DNA of 6,132 bases from contig JACFNM010000248.1 of assembly GCA_019454915.1 (NCBI GenBank), positions 1-6,132 of the forward strand, read 5' to 3'. The notes below the pieces were generated by a model. It was not told the origin of the DNA and searched no databases. It worked only from the letters and a program-made list of their open reading frames with translations. This stretch comes from Chitinophagaceae bacterium. GTDB lineage: Bacteria; Bacteroidota; Bacteroidia; Chitinophagales; Chitinophagaceae. Below, piece by piece: positions 1-6,132 of the stretch. A program made the translations under genes and the position numbers. How positions within the stretch are numbered: the first letter of the stretch is position 1; each line of letters opens with the position of its first letter.

Positions 1-1944
1 AGCAGAAGGAAATGTTGCTCTGGGATTCATTTGTCCAAAAGCAGAATAGCCATCACGCCTTACGGTGAGTGTCAGCATATAGCGTTGCTTAAAGGAATAA
101 AAAAGCCTGGACATCAACGCGTCACCGGAACTTACTTCATCGCCAAGGGTTCCACTTTCATCGCTGTAATCACCGGCATTGGTGACAACAACTCCCGTTG
201 CTGCAGCTAAATTATGATAGCTTAAAGCATCATTGGGTTGAAAACCTGTTGCCACAACCTTGTTACGCCAAACCTGAAATTTTTCAGCGTTCTGGAGTAA
301 GGTAATATCTATATGATGATCTCTGCCAATGTCTTTATTCCAGGTCAACAGATTATCTATCTGCCATTGGTATATATTTCTGTTTTCCCGGGTTGCTCTT
401 CCGCCTATATTCGCCCAATCCTGCCACAGCACAGACTGTCCGTTAAAGAAATTATACCATTCAAATCTGGGTGTAAAGTTGGTTTGGAATTTAATTCCAA
501 AGGGTAAGGACAGTTTAGCAAATAAACTCGCATTAAGTTCATAGTATTTTCTTAACCGGTTGGAATAGGTTGGAACTCCAAAAGGATTATTTCCACCACT
601 CACTTCGTCATTGGGTCTGAATCTTAAAAGCGTGGAGTCGTCATTATAAAAGGAACCCCAGGGAGAGTTAGCTGTGATAAGCCCCCAGTCCACGGGTATT
701 GAACTTTCATCGCGAATACTAAATTGGGTATTCATCCCCACATTTAAGAAGTTAGTGACTTTTGCATCAATATTCAACCTGGAGCGTGCAACACCATATT
801 GGTCACCTTTCACAACGCCTTCATTATTCATATAACCCAGTGACCAGTAATAGTTGACGCCTTCTTTTCTACCCGACAGGCTGATATTGTAATCCTGACG
901 AAGCCCATTGTGAAACATCATATCGTACCAGTCAATAGATTGCCCCTTCTTATAGTTTTCAATTTCAACCGGCTGCAAATTCAAACGCTGCAACCATACA
1001 ACCACCGGATCGGCATTAGGGTTGGCATTATCATATGCGATCCAATCAGCCACAGAAATATTGGAAGGAAGCTGGCGGGGGTCATCAAACTGATAAGGTT
1101 TGGCGTTGATGTTGGTGCTGTATTTTACATTCCGCCTCCATGTGTATAAAAACTCTTCTGCATTATATACGCGATTATTCACGCTCATCGTAGCCGTACC
1201 AATACTGGAATTTACGTTGATAGTGGGCTTTCCGGTTTTCCCTTTCTTAGTCGTAATCTGTATTACGCCGCTCGCTGCTTTTGAACCATATACCGCTGCA
1301 GAGCTTGCGTCTTTTAAGACATCTATTGTCTCAATATCATTGGGATTAATGTCCGCTAAAGCGCCATAATAGATCACCCCGTCTACCACGATTAAAGGAC
1401 TGGATCCCGCATTCAGGGTATTCTTGCCTCTTATTTGCAAACCTGCGTCTCCTTTGGCGGTAGCGCTGAATCCGACATTCAGACCGGGAACGTTTCCTCT
1501 CAGAACATCCTGTACCGAGGCCGGATGCTCATTTTCCAATTGTTCTACTTTCACTGAAGCGATGGCTCCGGTGAGGTCTTTTTTCTTCGTTGTACCATAT
1601 CCTATCACCACAATCTGGTCTAAGGAAGAAGTTTCTGTTTGTAGGGTAACGTTAATCGTAGTCTGATTGTTAACGGAAATAGTCTGGGTTTTAAAACCGA
1701 TCGAAGAAAATACCAGGCGCCCGTTTCCCGGCACATTTTGCAACGTGAATTTTCCATCGTCATCCGTAGTCGTTCCGTTGGTAGTACCGGAAACGGTGAC
1801 GGATACTCCGGGAATTCCGTTTTGATTTTCAGCAGAAGTAACATTACCCTGTACGGTAATTTGTTGTGCGACAGCAGTTCCCCATAGGGCAAAAAGGAGA
1901 ATAACCATCGTAGATAGAAATCTGCAAAGCTCTTTTCTATTCAT
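1..1944 (-). CDS. SusC/RagA-type TonB-dependent outer-membrane receptor, N-terminal part (runs off left edge)
   Basis: The reading frame is open from the ATG at 1944 to the window edge, giving 648 residues. Residues 1-26 form a signal peptide (MNRK, hydrophobic core, cleavage likely after TAVA before QQ). A carboxypeptidase-regulatory-like beta-sandwich follows at about 29-102 (PGVSV, then TTTDDDGKF). Next is the conserved SusC segment around 111-126 (VVIGYGTTKKKDLTG) and the plug domain to about 235, including LIVVDGV and KDASSAAVYGSKAASG ending in ITTKKG. The rest is aromatic-rich beta-barrel. SusC-family proteins are usually about 1000 residues, so the C-terminal third is missing. There is no extra N-terminal secretin/TonB (STN) signalling domain, so an anti-sigma-coupled role is unlikely. 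By family knowledge it imports oligosaccharides or other large nutrients with a SusD lipoprotein, expected just past the left edge. The substrate cannot be predicted. The ATG at 1944 is preferred over Met13 because it supplies the charged n-region. Confidence 0.96.
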   Translation of the reverse strand, partial: MNRKELCRFLSTMVILLFALWGTAVAQQITVQGNVTSAENQNGIPGVSVTVSGTTNGTTTDDDGKFTLQNVPGNGRLVFSSIGFKTQTISVNNQTTINVTLQTETSSLDQIVVIGYGTTKKKDLTGAIASVKVEQLENEHPASVQDVLRGNVPGLNVGFSATAKGDAGLQIRGKNTLNAGSSPLIVVDGVIYYGALADINPNDIETIDVLKDASSAAVYGSKAASGVIQITTKKGKTGKPTINVNSSIGTATMSVNNRVYNAEEFLYTWRRNVKYSTNINAKPYQFDDPRQLPSNISVADWIAYDNANPNADPVVVWLQRLNLQPVEIENYKKGQSIDWYDMMFHNGLRQDYNISLSGRKEGVNYYWSLGYMNNEGVVKGDQYGVARSRLNIDAKVTNFLNVGMNTQFSIRDESSIPVDWGLITANSPWGSFYNDDSTLLRFRPNDEVSGGNNPFGVPTYSNRLRKYYELNASLFAKLSLPFGIKFQTNFTPRFEWYNFFNGQSVLWQDWANIGGRATRENRNIYQWQIDNLLTWNKDIGRDHHIDITLLQNAEKFQVWRNKVVATGFQPNDALSYHNLAAATGVVVTNAGDYSDESGTLGDEVSSGDALMSRLFYSFKQRYMLTLTVRRDGYSAFGQMNPRATFPSA

Positions 1945-2080
1945 AATAGAAAGTTTTGAAGTTAATAAAAGGATTGTTTAATACTGGATAAAAATGGTTG
2001 TAATTAATGATGTTATTGACAATACATTCATCCATTCCAAGAGCAGATCCTTTCTAAGCTAATTCACAATAGTCCTTAAC
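1945..2080 (-). other. 136-base intergenic region upstream of the SusC-type gene
   Basis: This is the widest gap in the window and A/T-rich, so it is the most likely place for a promoter or leader of the receptor gene. I looked for the Bacteroidota promoter pattern (TTG near -33 and TAnnTTTG near -7) and found no convincing match. I also saw no GC-rich hairpin with a T-tract after the SDR stop codon that would end transcription of the upstream genes, so read-through remains possible. An imperfect palindrome lies within it and is listed separately. Confidence 0.5.
2008..2030. promoter_or_regulatory. Imperfect palindrome upstream of the SusC-type gene, possible operator
   Basis: On the plus strand the arms are TGATGTTATTG and CAATACATTCA around a central A. 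The inner TATTG-A-CAATA (2014-2024) is perfect, the outer TGA/TCA trinucleotides also pair, and the three positions between them do not, so 8 of 11 positions match. It lies about 64-86 bases before the receptor start codon. Size and symmetry resemble a dimeric-regulator site, but no regulator gene is in the window and A/T-rich DNA yields such palindromes by chance. Confidence 0.25.
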
Positions 2081-2845
2081 TTAAAATCCAATGGCATTTC
2101 CCCCGTCAACCGGCAAAACCACTCCTGTCACGAAACAAGCAGCATCAGAAGCCAGGTAAACAGCCGCGTGTCCGATGTCTTCCGGCTTTCCGAGTCGCCT
2201 TAACGGAGTACGTGACAATACTTTTTGTTTCCTTTCCGGATCACTGTTCAACGCTTTAGAAGACATATCCGTTTCAATAAAGCCGGGAGCTATACAATTC
2301 ACTCTGATACCTAACGGTGACAGTTCTACTGCCATAGCCTGGGTCATTCCTTCTACTGCCGCCTTGGAGGCAGTATAGGCGATTACCTTCGGAATACCGT
2401 ACTGAGCAGCCATGGAACTGATCATGATAATATTTCCGGATTTGCGCGAGATCATCCTCTTCGAAAATTCCCTGGACAGCACGAACACCGCCTGTTGATT
2501 AATACGAATTACTTCGCTGTAATCTTCATTAGTTACGTCCTGGAATTCTTTTTTCATGTTAATACCTGCGTTGTTCACAAGTATATCTACCGGACCGAAT
2601 TTGTTCTCTAATGATTCAACGAAAGAAGGAATCTTTGAAAGATGATTGAGATCAAAAACCGCGTAATAACAATTTTCCCCTAATTCCCTACATGCATCCT
2701 GAAGCTGCTTCTCATTTCTTCCGGTGATGATTACGTTAGCCTTTTGACGCACATAGGCCCTGGCAATCGCAAATCCTAAGCCTTTCCCGCCACCGGTGAT
2801 CACCGCGGCTTTCCCTTCCAGGCTGAATACATTATCAGAGTTCAT
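2081..2845 (-). CDS. Classical short-chain dehydrogenase/reductase (SDR), probably acting on a sugar or sugar acid
   Basis: This is a 254-residue soluble cytoplasmic protein, the normal length for a classical SDR and without a signal peptide. The Rossmann cofactor motif TGGGKGLG is at 17-24 and the structural NNAG at 91-94. The catalytic tetrad is complete: N116, S144, Y157 and K161 (YTASK). The APGFIETDM segment follows the active site, and the C-terminus has the usual VTG..LPVDGG pattern. Arg43 just after the second beta strand (ITGRN) would suit NADP(H), though this is weak evidence. By family it interconverts an alcohol and a ketone with NAD(P)H. The sequence resembles gluconate 5-dehydrogenase and FabG-like enzymes, and motifs alone cannot separate them. 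A sugar-related role is inferred from the neighbours. It starts 45 bases after the lipoprotein oxidoreductase stop codon on the same strand, so the two are probably co-transcribed. Confidence 0.95.
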   Translation of the reverse strand: MNSDNVFSLEGKAAVITGGGKGLGFAIARAYVRQKANVIITGRNEKQLQDACRELGENCYYAVFDLNHLSKIPSFVESLENKFGPVDILVNNAGINMKKEFQDVTNEDYSEVIRINQQAVFVLSREFSKRMISRKSGNIIMISSMAAQYGIPKVIAYTASKAAVEGMTQAMAVELSPLGIRVNCIAPGFIETDMSSKALNSDPERKQKVLSRTPLRRLGKPEDIGHAAVYLASDAACFVTGVVLPVDGGNAIGF

Positions 2846-2866
2846 ATCTCGTTAACTTTGGTCCCG

Positions 2867-2904
2867 ATAAAAACAAATTCGTAGTCGTAGCTATTTGTTT
2901 TTAT
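2867..2904. repeat. Perfect 12-base inverted repeat spanning the oxidoreductase stop codon and the gap before the SDR gene
   Basis: The plus-strand arms are ATAAAAACAAAT (2867-2878) and ATTTGTTTTTAT (2893-2904), exact reverse complements around a 14-base spacer. The spacer contains a tandem TCGTAG duplication (2879-2890). One arm covers the last codons of the lipoprotein oxidoreductase gene, whose stop is at 2891-2893. In the transcript it would form a hairpin with one G-C and eleven A-U pairs. That is too A/U-rich, and lacks a separate trailing U-tract, to be called a standard intrinsic terminator. It could be a weak attenuator, an RNA-processing or stability element, or a low-complexity coincidence. 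Confidence 0.45.
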
Positions 2905-4294
2905 TTAAAGCTGTTTCCAGCGCTTTGGTTGTGGTATAATACTTTGCAATCATATTCGGCACTTCCCATTCCGGTAATTTTCCTTCCTTCAGGTATTGGA
3001 GATATCTTTCCATCACTTGTGCAAAATGAGCTTCGTGGCCTACGTCATATTTTGCAGGTATGACCACCTTCCATTCGCCATTATTTTGCTTCTCTACGGT
3101 CACACCCGGGTAGGCATTGTCAATTTTCTTGACAGATTCCTGCACGATTGCATCAAATTCCTTATCAGATTTTTTTAACGGAAGAATGTATAATACGGGC
3201 TTGAAATTTTCCTCCGGACCCTGGCGTATTTCCAGCGTACACCTGGTACCTTTTATCGTTGCATTATGACTATCGCCTCCGGCCTTAGCCTTATAATCCC
3301 ATCTCACGATAATTTTTACCGGTATTCCTTTCAATGTATAATTCATCTCTCCGTTAGCGTGGGTTTGCAAAATAGAGTCTTTCGTGATGTAGGGATTTAA
3401 GAACTCAGGATAGGTATCGCTTCCGGTAATGGATTTGAATTCAGTGGGGGTAAGTGGTGTTGGCCATATTCTGGCACTGTTGATTTGGATATCTTTTTGA
3501 TAGTCTAAAACCACTTCAGGAAGACACTGCCATTGCACGATGTCAACAAGATGGGTGCCCACATCGGCAATCGCATCTCCCTGCTGAACGGGATCAAAGA
3601 ACCAGGTAGGTCTTATCAGCGGTTTACCCGACACGTTCTTGAAAAAGTAATGGATGCTCTCGATAATGACAGACGGATCTTTTTCCGTTCCCTTTTTTAT
3701 TTCGCCAAACAAGGTGCTGTCGTGCATCAATTCTTTTTGCAGAATATTGGTGATCTCCGATCTTTCCGTCATAATATCATATAGCAATACTTTCTGTTTG
3801 GCAGCAGTTTCAAAAGCAGCCACGAGTTTCTCAAAATTTGCACTGCTAATGGCCATTGGTTTATCTGCCAGAACATTTAAGGCTGAGTCCACCGAACGCA
3901 GGATGTAATCGGTTTTCAACCGGTTATTTCCGGATAATACTACAACGCTTCCCTTTTTTTCATCAAACATTTTTTGGGCGAAATCACTTCCTTTATAAAC
4001 AATTTCATTCCAATGCGTGGGATTCTCCGGGTTACTGTTATACTGTCTGATCAAATTCAGATGTGCTTCTACCTCGGGACCATCGGGGGCATAAACATAG
4101 GCGTTCGTATCTATATCGGGATAGTTCTTCTTCTGAACCAGCGCGGCGTGAAAGTGTCCCGGATCCAACGTTAGTAGCTTAACCATCTTGTTGTCGTTTA
4201 CTGTGGAATCTTTCTCCTGCCCCGACGGCTGACAGCCAACACTGATGATCAGGGCAGAGAGGGAAATTATTATCTTAATCTTTTTCATATCCAT
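2891..4294 (-). CDS. Divergent Gfo/Idh/MocA-family oxidoreductase, predicted lipoprotein, with putative oxidoreductase C-terminal domain
   Basis: This 467-residue protein begins with a lipoprotein signal peptide: KKIK, a hydrophobic stretch, and lipobox SVGC with Cys21 as the likely lipidated residue. The following QPSGQEKD is not an acidic-rich surface-export signal placed directly after Cys, so periplasmic-facing versus surface location is open. The N-terminal domain (about 37-150) is Rossmann-like but has LDPGHFHA at 43-50 instead of the canonical glycine-rich loop. ADKP at 143-146 sits where classical members carry EKP. The DVGTHLVD segment at 244-251 matches the substrate-side Asp/His region of the family. 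The rest fits the putative oxidoreductase C-terminal domain found mainly in Bacteroidota. Whether it binds NAD(P) is uncertain. Met3 (4288) is an alternative start; the signal peptide works from either. It lies 70 bases after the Tat-exported oxidoreductase and 45 bases before the SDR on the same strand. Confidence 0.9.
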   Translation of the reverse strand: MDMKKIKIIISLSALIISVGCQPSGQEKDSTVNDNKMVKLLTLDPGHFHAALVQKKNYPDIDTNAYVYAPDGPEVEAHLNLIRQYNSNPENPTHWNEIVYKGSDFAQKMFDEKKGSVVVLSGNNRLKTDYILRSVDSALNVLADKPMAISSANFEKLVAAFETAAKQKVLLYDIMTERSEITNILQKELMHDSTLFGEIKKGTEKDPSVIIESIHYFFKNVSGKPLIRPTWFFDPVQQGDAIADVGTHLVDIVQWQCLPEVVLDYQKDIQINSARIWPTPLTPTEFKSITGSDTYPEFLNPYITKDSILQTHANGEMNYTLKGIPVKIIVRWDYKAKAGGDSHNATIKGTRCTLEIRQGPEENFKPVLYILPLKKSDKEFDAIVQESVKKIDNAYPGVTVEKQNNGEWKVVIPAKYDVGHEAHFAQVMERYLQYLKEGKLPEWEVPNMIAKYYTTTKALETALNKNK

Positions 4295-4364
4295 GTGCTA
4301 ATATTTTAAAACGTGTCTATATGATGACTCTGGTTTTTTTATTGAAAACTTGCTGGCGTGAATT
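4295..4364 (-). other. 70-base spacer between the two Gfo/Idh-type genes
   Basis: This short A/T-rich spacer contains a run of seven A on the transcribed-sense side and a TTTTAAAA palindrome close to the start of the lipoprotein gene. I saw no hairpin terminator, no clear Bacteroidota promoter and no strong Shine-Dalgarno sequence. It is best read as an operon-internal spacer. Confidence 0.5.
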
Positions 4365-5801
4365 TTAAATCGTCGTCCTTACATTAAATCCTTTATCAAT
4401 CTGGTATGGCCATCTTTGCGAGCGCGTCAGCATAAAATTGGCTTCGTCGTCGTTTTTGAATCTCTCTAAGATCGGATCCCAGTACAATTTCCTTTGAAGT
4501 ATCATGGCTATATTGTTCAGGAGGCAAATTGAACAGGCTCTGTGCCCCGCTTCTATAGGAGCAATATTCGGCTCCCCGGTAATGATCGCATTCAGCCAGT
4601 TGGCATGATGCTCCTTGCTCTCCTGAAGATGGATTTCATTGGGTCCGATAACGGAATCCAGAATTTTTGGATTACTGGCGTCTAATGCTTTTGAATTCTT
4701 GCCCTTCGAAACAGGGTCGGAAGCGGTTACCGAATAATTTCCGCGGGTAACGAATATCCATCCTTCGTCTCCCACGAATTTTACCCCGTTGGGGTAATCG
4801 TTGCTCGCCAGGATTTTTACTCCGTTGGCAAAGATGGTTTCCGTTTTGAAATTGCCATGAACATCCCATAATGCATTTTTAGGCGGCCAATCTGCTCTGC
4901 CGGAAATTTCAACAGGGCCGGTATCTTCCGTACCCATGCCCCAATTGGCAATATCAAAGTGATGGGAGCCCCAACCCGTAATCATACCGGCACCAAATTG
5001 TTCACAACGCAGCCATCCCGGACGTGAAAAGTCATTCTGCGGATGTACTAATTTTTCGGTATAGGGAACGTATGGAGTAGCGCCCAGCCACTTTTCAAAA
5101 TTTAGATTAGGCGGTACCGGCATTTCTTTCTCCTGCGTACTTTCTTTGGGATCATCCACCGGCAGCCCCACGTAGATGGTATGCAGTTTGCCCACCCGGC
5201 CATTTCTCACCAGCTCGCAGGCTTTCTTGAACTGCGGCATAGAGCGTTGCTGACTCCCTATTTGCAGTACACATCCTGATTTATGTACTTCATCACTCAG
5301 GATACGCCCTTCACTGATACACAATGAGGCCGGTTTTTCCATGTAAACATGTTTACCCGCACGAACAGCAGTAATGGCCGGAAGCACGTGCCAGTGATCC
5401 GGAGTAGCAATGATGACCGCATCAATATCTTTATCGGCAATAAGTTCTTCATAATGTTCATAGGTCCTGGTACTGTTGTAGCCCGGCTTCCCTTTCTGGG
5501 CATAAAAATCATCAACAAATTTTTTACCGAGTTGAAGTCTCTTGCTGTCTAAGTCACATACTGCCAATACCTGTGCCATTTCTGACCGCATCGTACCCGG
5601 AATATCCCAGTCACGTGCGATTCTGCCCGCACCAATAGCACCCACGTTTATCCGGTTGGAAGGTGCATATTTTCCAAATACCGAAGCCGGCACAATGGTA
5701 GGGGCGCCGGCACACAGTGCAGCGCCTGCCGTACCTTTCAATGTATTTTTAATGAAGTTTCTTCTTGAGGATGTTGTCTTTTTTGCCATAATATGATGCA
5801 T
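4365..5801 (-). CDS. Tat-exported Gfo/Idh/MocA-family NAD(P)-dependent oxidoreductase
   Basis: This is a 478-residue protein. The twin-arginine signal SSRRNFIKNTLKG is at 11-23, followed by an Ala/Gly-rich hydrophobic stretch and the PTIVPASVFG segment common in exported Gfo/Idh proteins of Bacteroidota. The Rossmann domain starts near 51 with NVGAIGAGRIA (Gly54, 57, 59), continues through TPDHWH at 133-138, and has the EKP motif at 155-157 that helps bind the nicotinamide and substrate. GWGSHHFDIANWGMG at 276-290 holds the likely catalytic His/Asp pair region. The Tat route implies the enzyme folds with its cofactor before export, as known for Zymomonas glucose-fructose oxidoreductase. By family it oxidises or reduces a hydroxyl on a sugar, polyol or glycoside; the substrate is unknown. 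The in-frame ATG at 5789 (MAKKTTSS) gives a more typical Tat signal and may be the true start. A lipoprotein reading of Cys30 is unlikely because Leu precedes it. The gene follows the ThuA-like gene by 47 bases. Confidence 0.95.
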   Translation of the reverse strand: MHHIMAKKTTSSRRNFIKNTLKGTAGAALCAGAPTIVPASVFGKYAPSNRINVGAIGAGRIARDWDIPGTMRSEMAQVLAVCDLDSKRLQLGKKFVDDFYAQKGKPGYNSTRTYEHYEELIADKDIDAVIIATPDHWHVLPAITAVRAGKHVYMEKPASLCISEGRILSDEVHKSGCVLQIGSQQRSMPQFKKACELVRNGRVGKLHTIYVGLPVDDPKESTQEKEMPVPPNLNFEKWLGATPYVPYTEKLVHPQNDFSRPGWLRCEQFGAGMITGWGSHHFDIANWGMGTEDTGPVEISGRADWPPKNALWDVHGNFKTETIFANGVKILASNDYPNGVKFVGDEGWIFVTRGNYSVTASDPVSKGKNSKALDASNPKILDSVIGPNEIHLQESKEHHANWLNAIITGEPNIAPIEAGHRACSICLLNNIAMILQRKLYWDPILERFKNDDEANFMLTRSQRWPYQIDKGFNVRTTI

Positions 5802-5848
5802 TATTAATTATTAATAGTGAGAGGGATAAATACTATTATAATCCGTTT
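5802..5848 (-). other. 47-base spacer between the ThuA-like and Tat-exported oxidoreductase genes
   Basis: This is a very A/T-rich spacer ending in tandem ATTAAT-type units directly before the start codon. No terminator hairpin, clear promoter or strong ribosome-binding sequence is visible. The short distance on one strand supports co-transcription of the two genes. Confidence 0.5.
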
Positions 5849-6132
5849 CTAATAGGGTAGTGGATCATCGGGTGTTTTTGCCCTTGCTTTGGAGTAATCC
5901 AATGGCTTGTTTTTTCCGATAACCCATTGAATGCCCCCCATGATATGTTTTCGAAATTCCGGATCAGCATAAGTTGCGGCATCATGCCCGAGAGAAGTGT
6001 ACCATTGCCTGCCCCCGTCAAACTCGTGGCACCATACTGAGGGTGAAGAAGTACCACCATAGTAGGTGGGCTTGTCGTTATCGTTTAACGGACCCCAATC
6101 GTGTACGATCCGTACGTGTATATCCGGATTAT
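5849..6132 (-). CDS. ThuA-like domain protein, C-terminal end (runs off right edge)
   Basis: The minus-strand frame is open from the window edge to a TAG at 5849-5851 and shows the last 93 complete codons; the start lies outside the window. The visible part reads DIHVRIVHDWGPLNDNDKP, then YYGGTSSPSVWCHEFDGGR, then the QWYTSLGHDA stretch, and PEFRKHIMGGIQWVIGK. This is the pattern at the end of ThuA-like domains, where a WC-x-E-[YF]-x-GGR block is followed by [FY]YTxLGH and a terminal helix with GGIxWxxG. ThuA-like proteins are related to class I glutamine amidotransferase folds and occur with sugar oxidoreductases; their biochemistry is poorly defined, though ThuA/ThuB are tied to trehalose (3-keto-trehalose) use in rhizobia. 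A short tail (DYSKARAKTPDDPLPY) follows the domain, so nothing is fused C-terminally. A signal peptide or N-terminal fusion cannot be judged here. Confidence 0.88.
   Translation of the reverse strand, partial: NPDIHVRIVHDWGPLNDNDKPTYYGGTSSPSVWCHEFDGGRQWYTSLGHDAATYADPEFRKHIMGGIQWVIGKNKPLDYSKARAKTPDDPLPY

Noticed and set aside
910..1369. Overlapping plus-strand open frames of 79 and 89 codons
   Set aside because: They lie antisense within the continuous SusC reading frame and their translations resemble no protein family.
1620..1892. A 90-codon minus-strand open frame
   Set aside because: It is out of frame with, and fully inside, the SusC N-terminal coding region, which carries the signal peptide and carboxypeptidase-like domain.
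1945..2080. Bacteroidota promoter (TTG near -33, TAnnTTTG near -7) for the receptor gene
   Set aside because: No segment matches both elements at suitable spacing; only weak A/T-rich resemblances were found.
3533..4174. Several plus-strand open frames of 64-84 codons
   Set aside because: They are antisense shadows of the lipoprotein oxidoreductase gene with no recognisable domain or upstream signals.
4321..4350. Run of seven T on the plus strand as a possible terminator
   Set aside because: It reads as A in the direction of transcription and no stable GC-rich stem is next to it.
5700..5714. Possible lipobox Cys30 in the Tat signal region of the Gfo/Idh enzyme
   Set aside because: The residue before Cys is Leu, where a lipobox needs Gly, Ala or Ser, so lipidation is unlikely.
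5349..5796. Plus-strand open frames of 67 and 84 codons opposite the Tat-exported oxidoreductase
   Set aside because: They are antisense to a gene with strong family motifs and show no domain features.
5836..6060. A 74-codon minus-strand open frame at the right end
   Set aside because: It overlaps the ThuA-like domain in another frame, and only the other frame gives recognisable family motifs (WCHEF, GGRQWYTSLGH).

Overview
The window looks like a chromosomal segment from a Bacteroidota bacterium. The main evidence is a SusC/RagA-type TonB-dependent receptor with the N-terminal layout typical of that phylum, next to the Gfo/Idh/MocA and ThuA-like proteins that soil and gut Bacteroidota often cluster with it. 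Intergenic DNA is A/T-rich and start codons lack strong Shine-Dalgarno sequences, which also fits. A genus cannot be assigned from the sequence alone; a Chitinophagaceae- or Sphingobacteriaceae-like origin is only a guess.

All five genes lie on the minus strand, so transcription runs from right to left. In that order they are: the C-terminal end of a ThuA-like domain protein (5849 to beyond the right edge); a Tat-exported Gfo/Idh/MocA oxidoreductase (4365-5801); a lipoprotein of the divergent Gfo/Idh family with a putative oxidoreductase C-terminal domain (2891-4294); a cytoplasmic classical short-chain dehydrogenase/reductase (2081-2845); and the N-terminal 648 residues of a SusC-type outer-membrane receptor (1944 to beyond the left edge). 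The gaps are 47, 70, 45 and 136 bases. The first four genes therefore look like one operon, and the receptor either continues it or starts from its own promoter in the widest gap. No gene-free stretch exceeds 300 bases.

The gene set suggests uptake and redox processing of a sugar, sugar acid, polyol or glycoside. The receptor, with a SusD partner expected beyond the left edge, would import the substrate across the outer membrane. The two exported Gfo/Idh-type proteins could oxidise or rearrange it outside the cytoplasm. The SDR could reduce or oxidise a product in the cytoplasm. ThuA-like and Gfo/Idh proteins recur together in keto-sugar (3-keto-glycoside type) metabolism, but the substrate cannot be read from this sequence and no glycoside hydrolase or regulator lies in the window.

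Two non-coding structures stand out: a perfect 12-base inverted repeat overlapping the stop codon of the lipoprotein oxidoreductase gene (2867-2904), and an imperfect 23-base palindrome upstream of the receptor gene (2008-2030). No RNA gene, mobile element or CRISPR array was seen. I found no clearly unprecedented system; the most interesting feature is the combination of two differently exported Gfo/Idh-type proteins with a cytoplasmic SDR and a SusC-type transporter.
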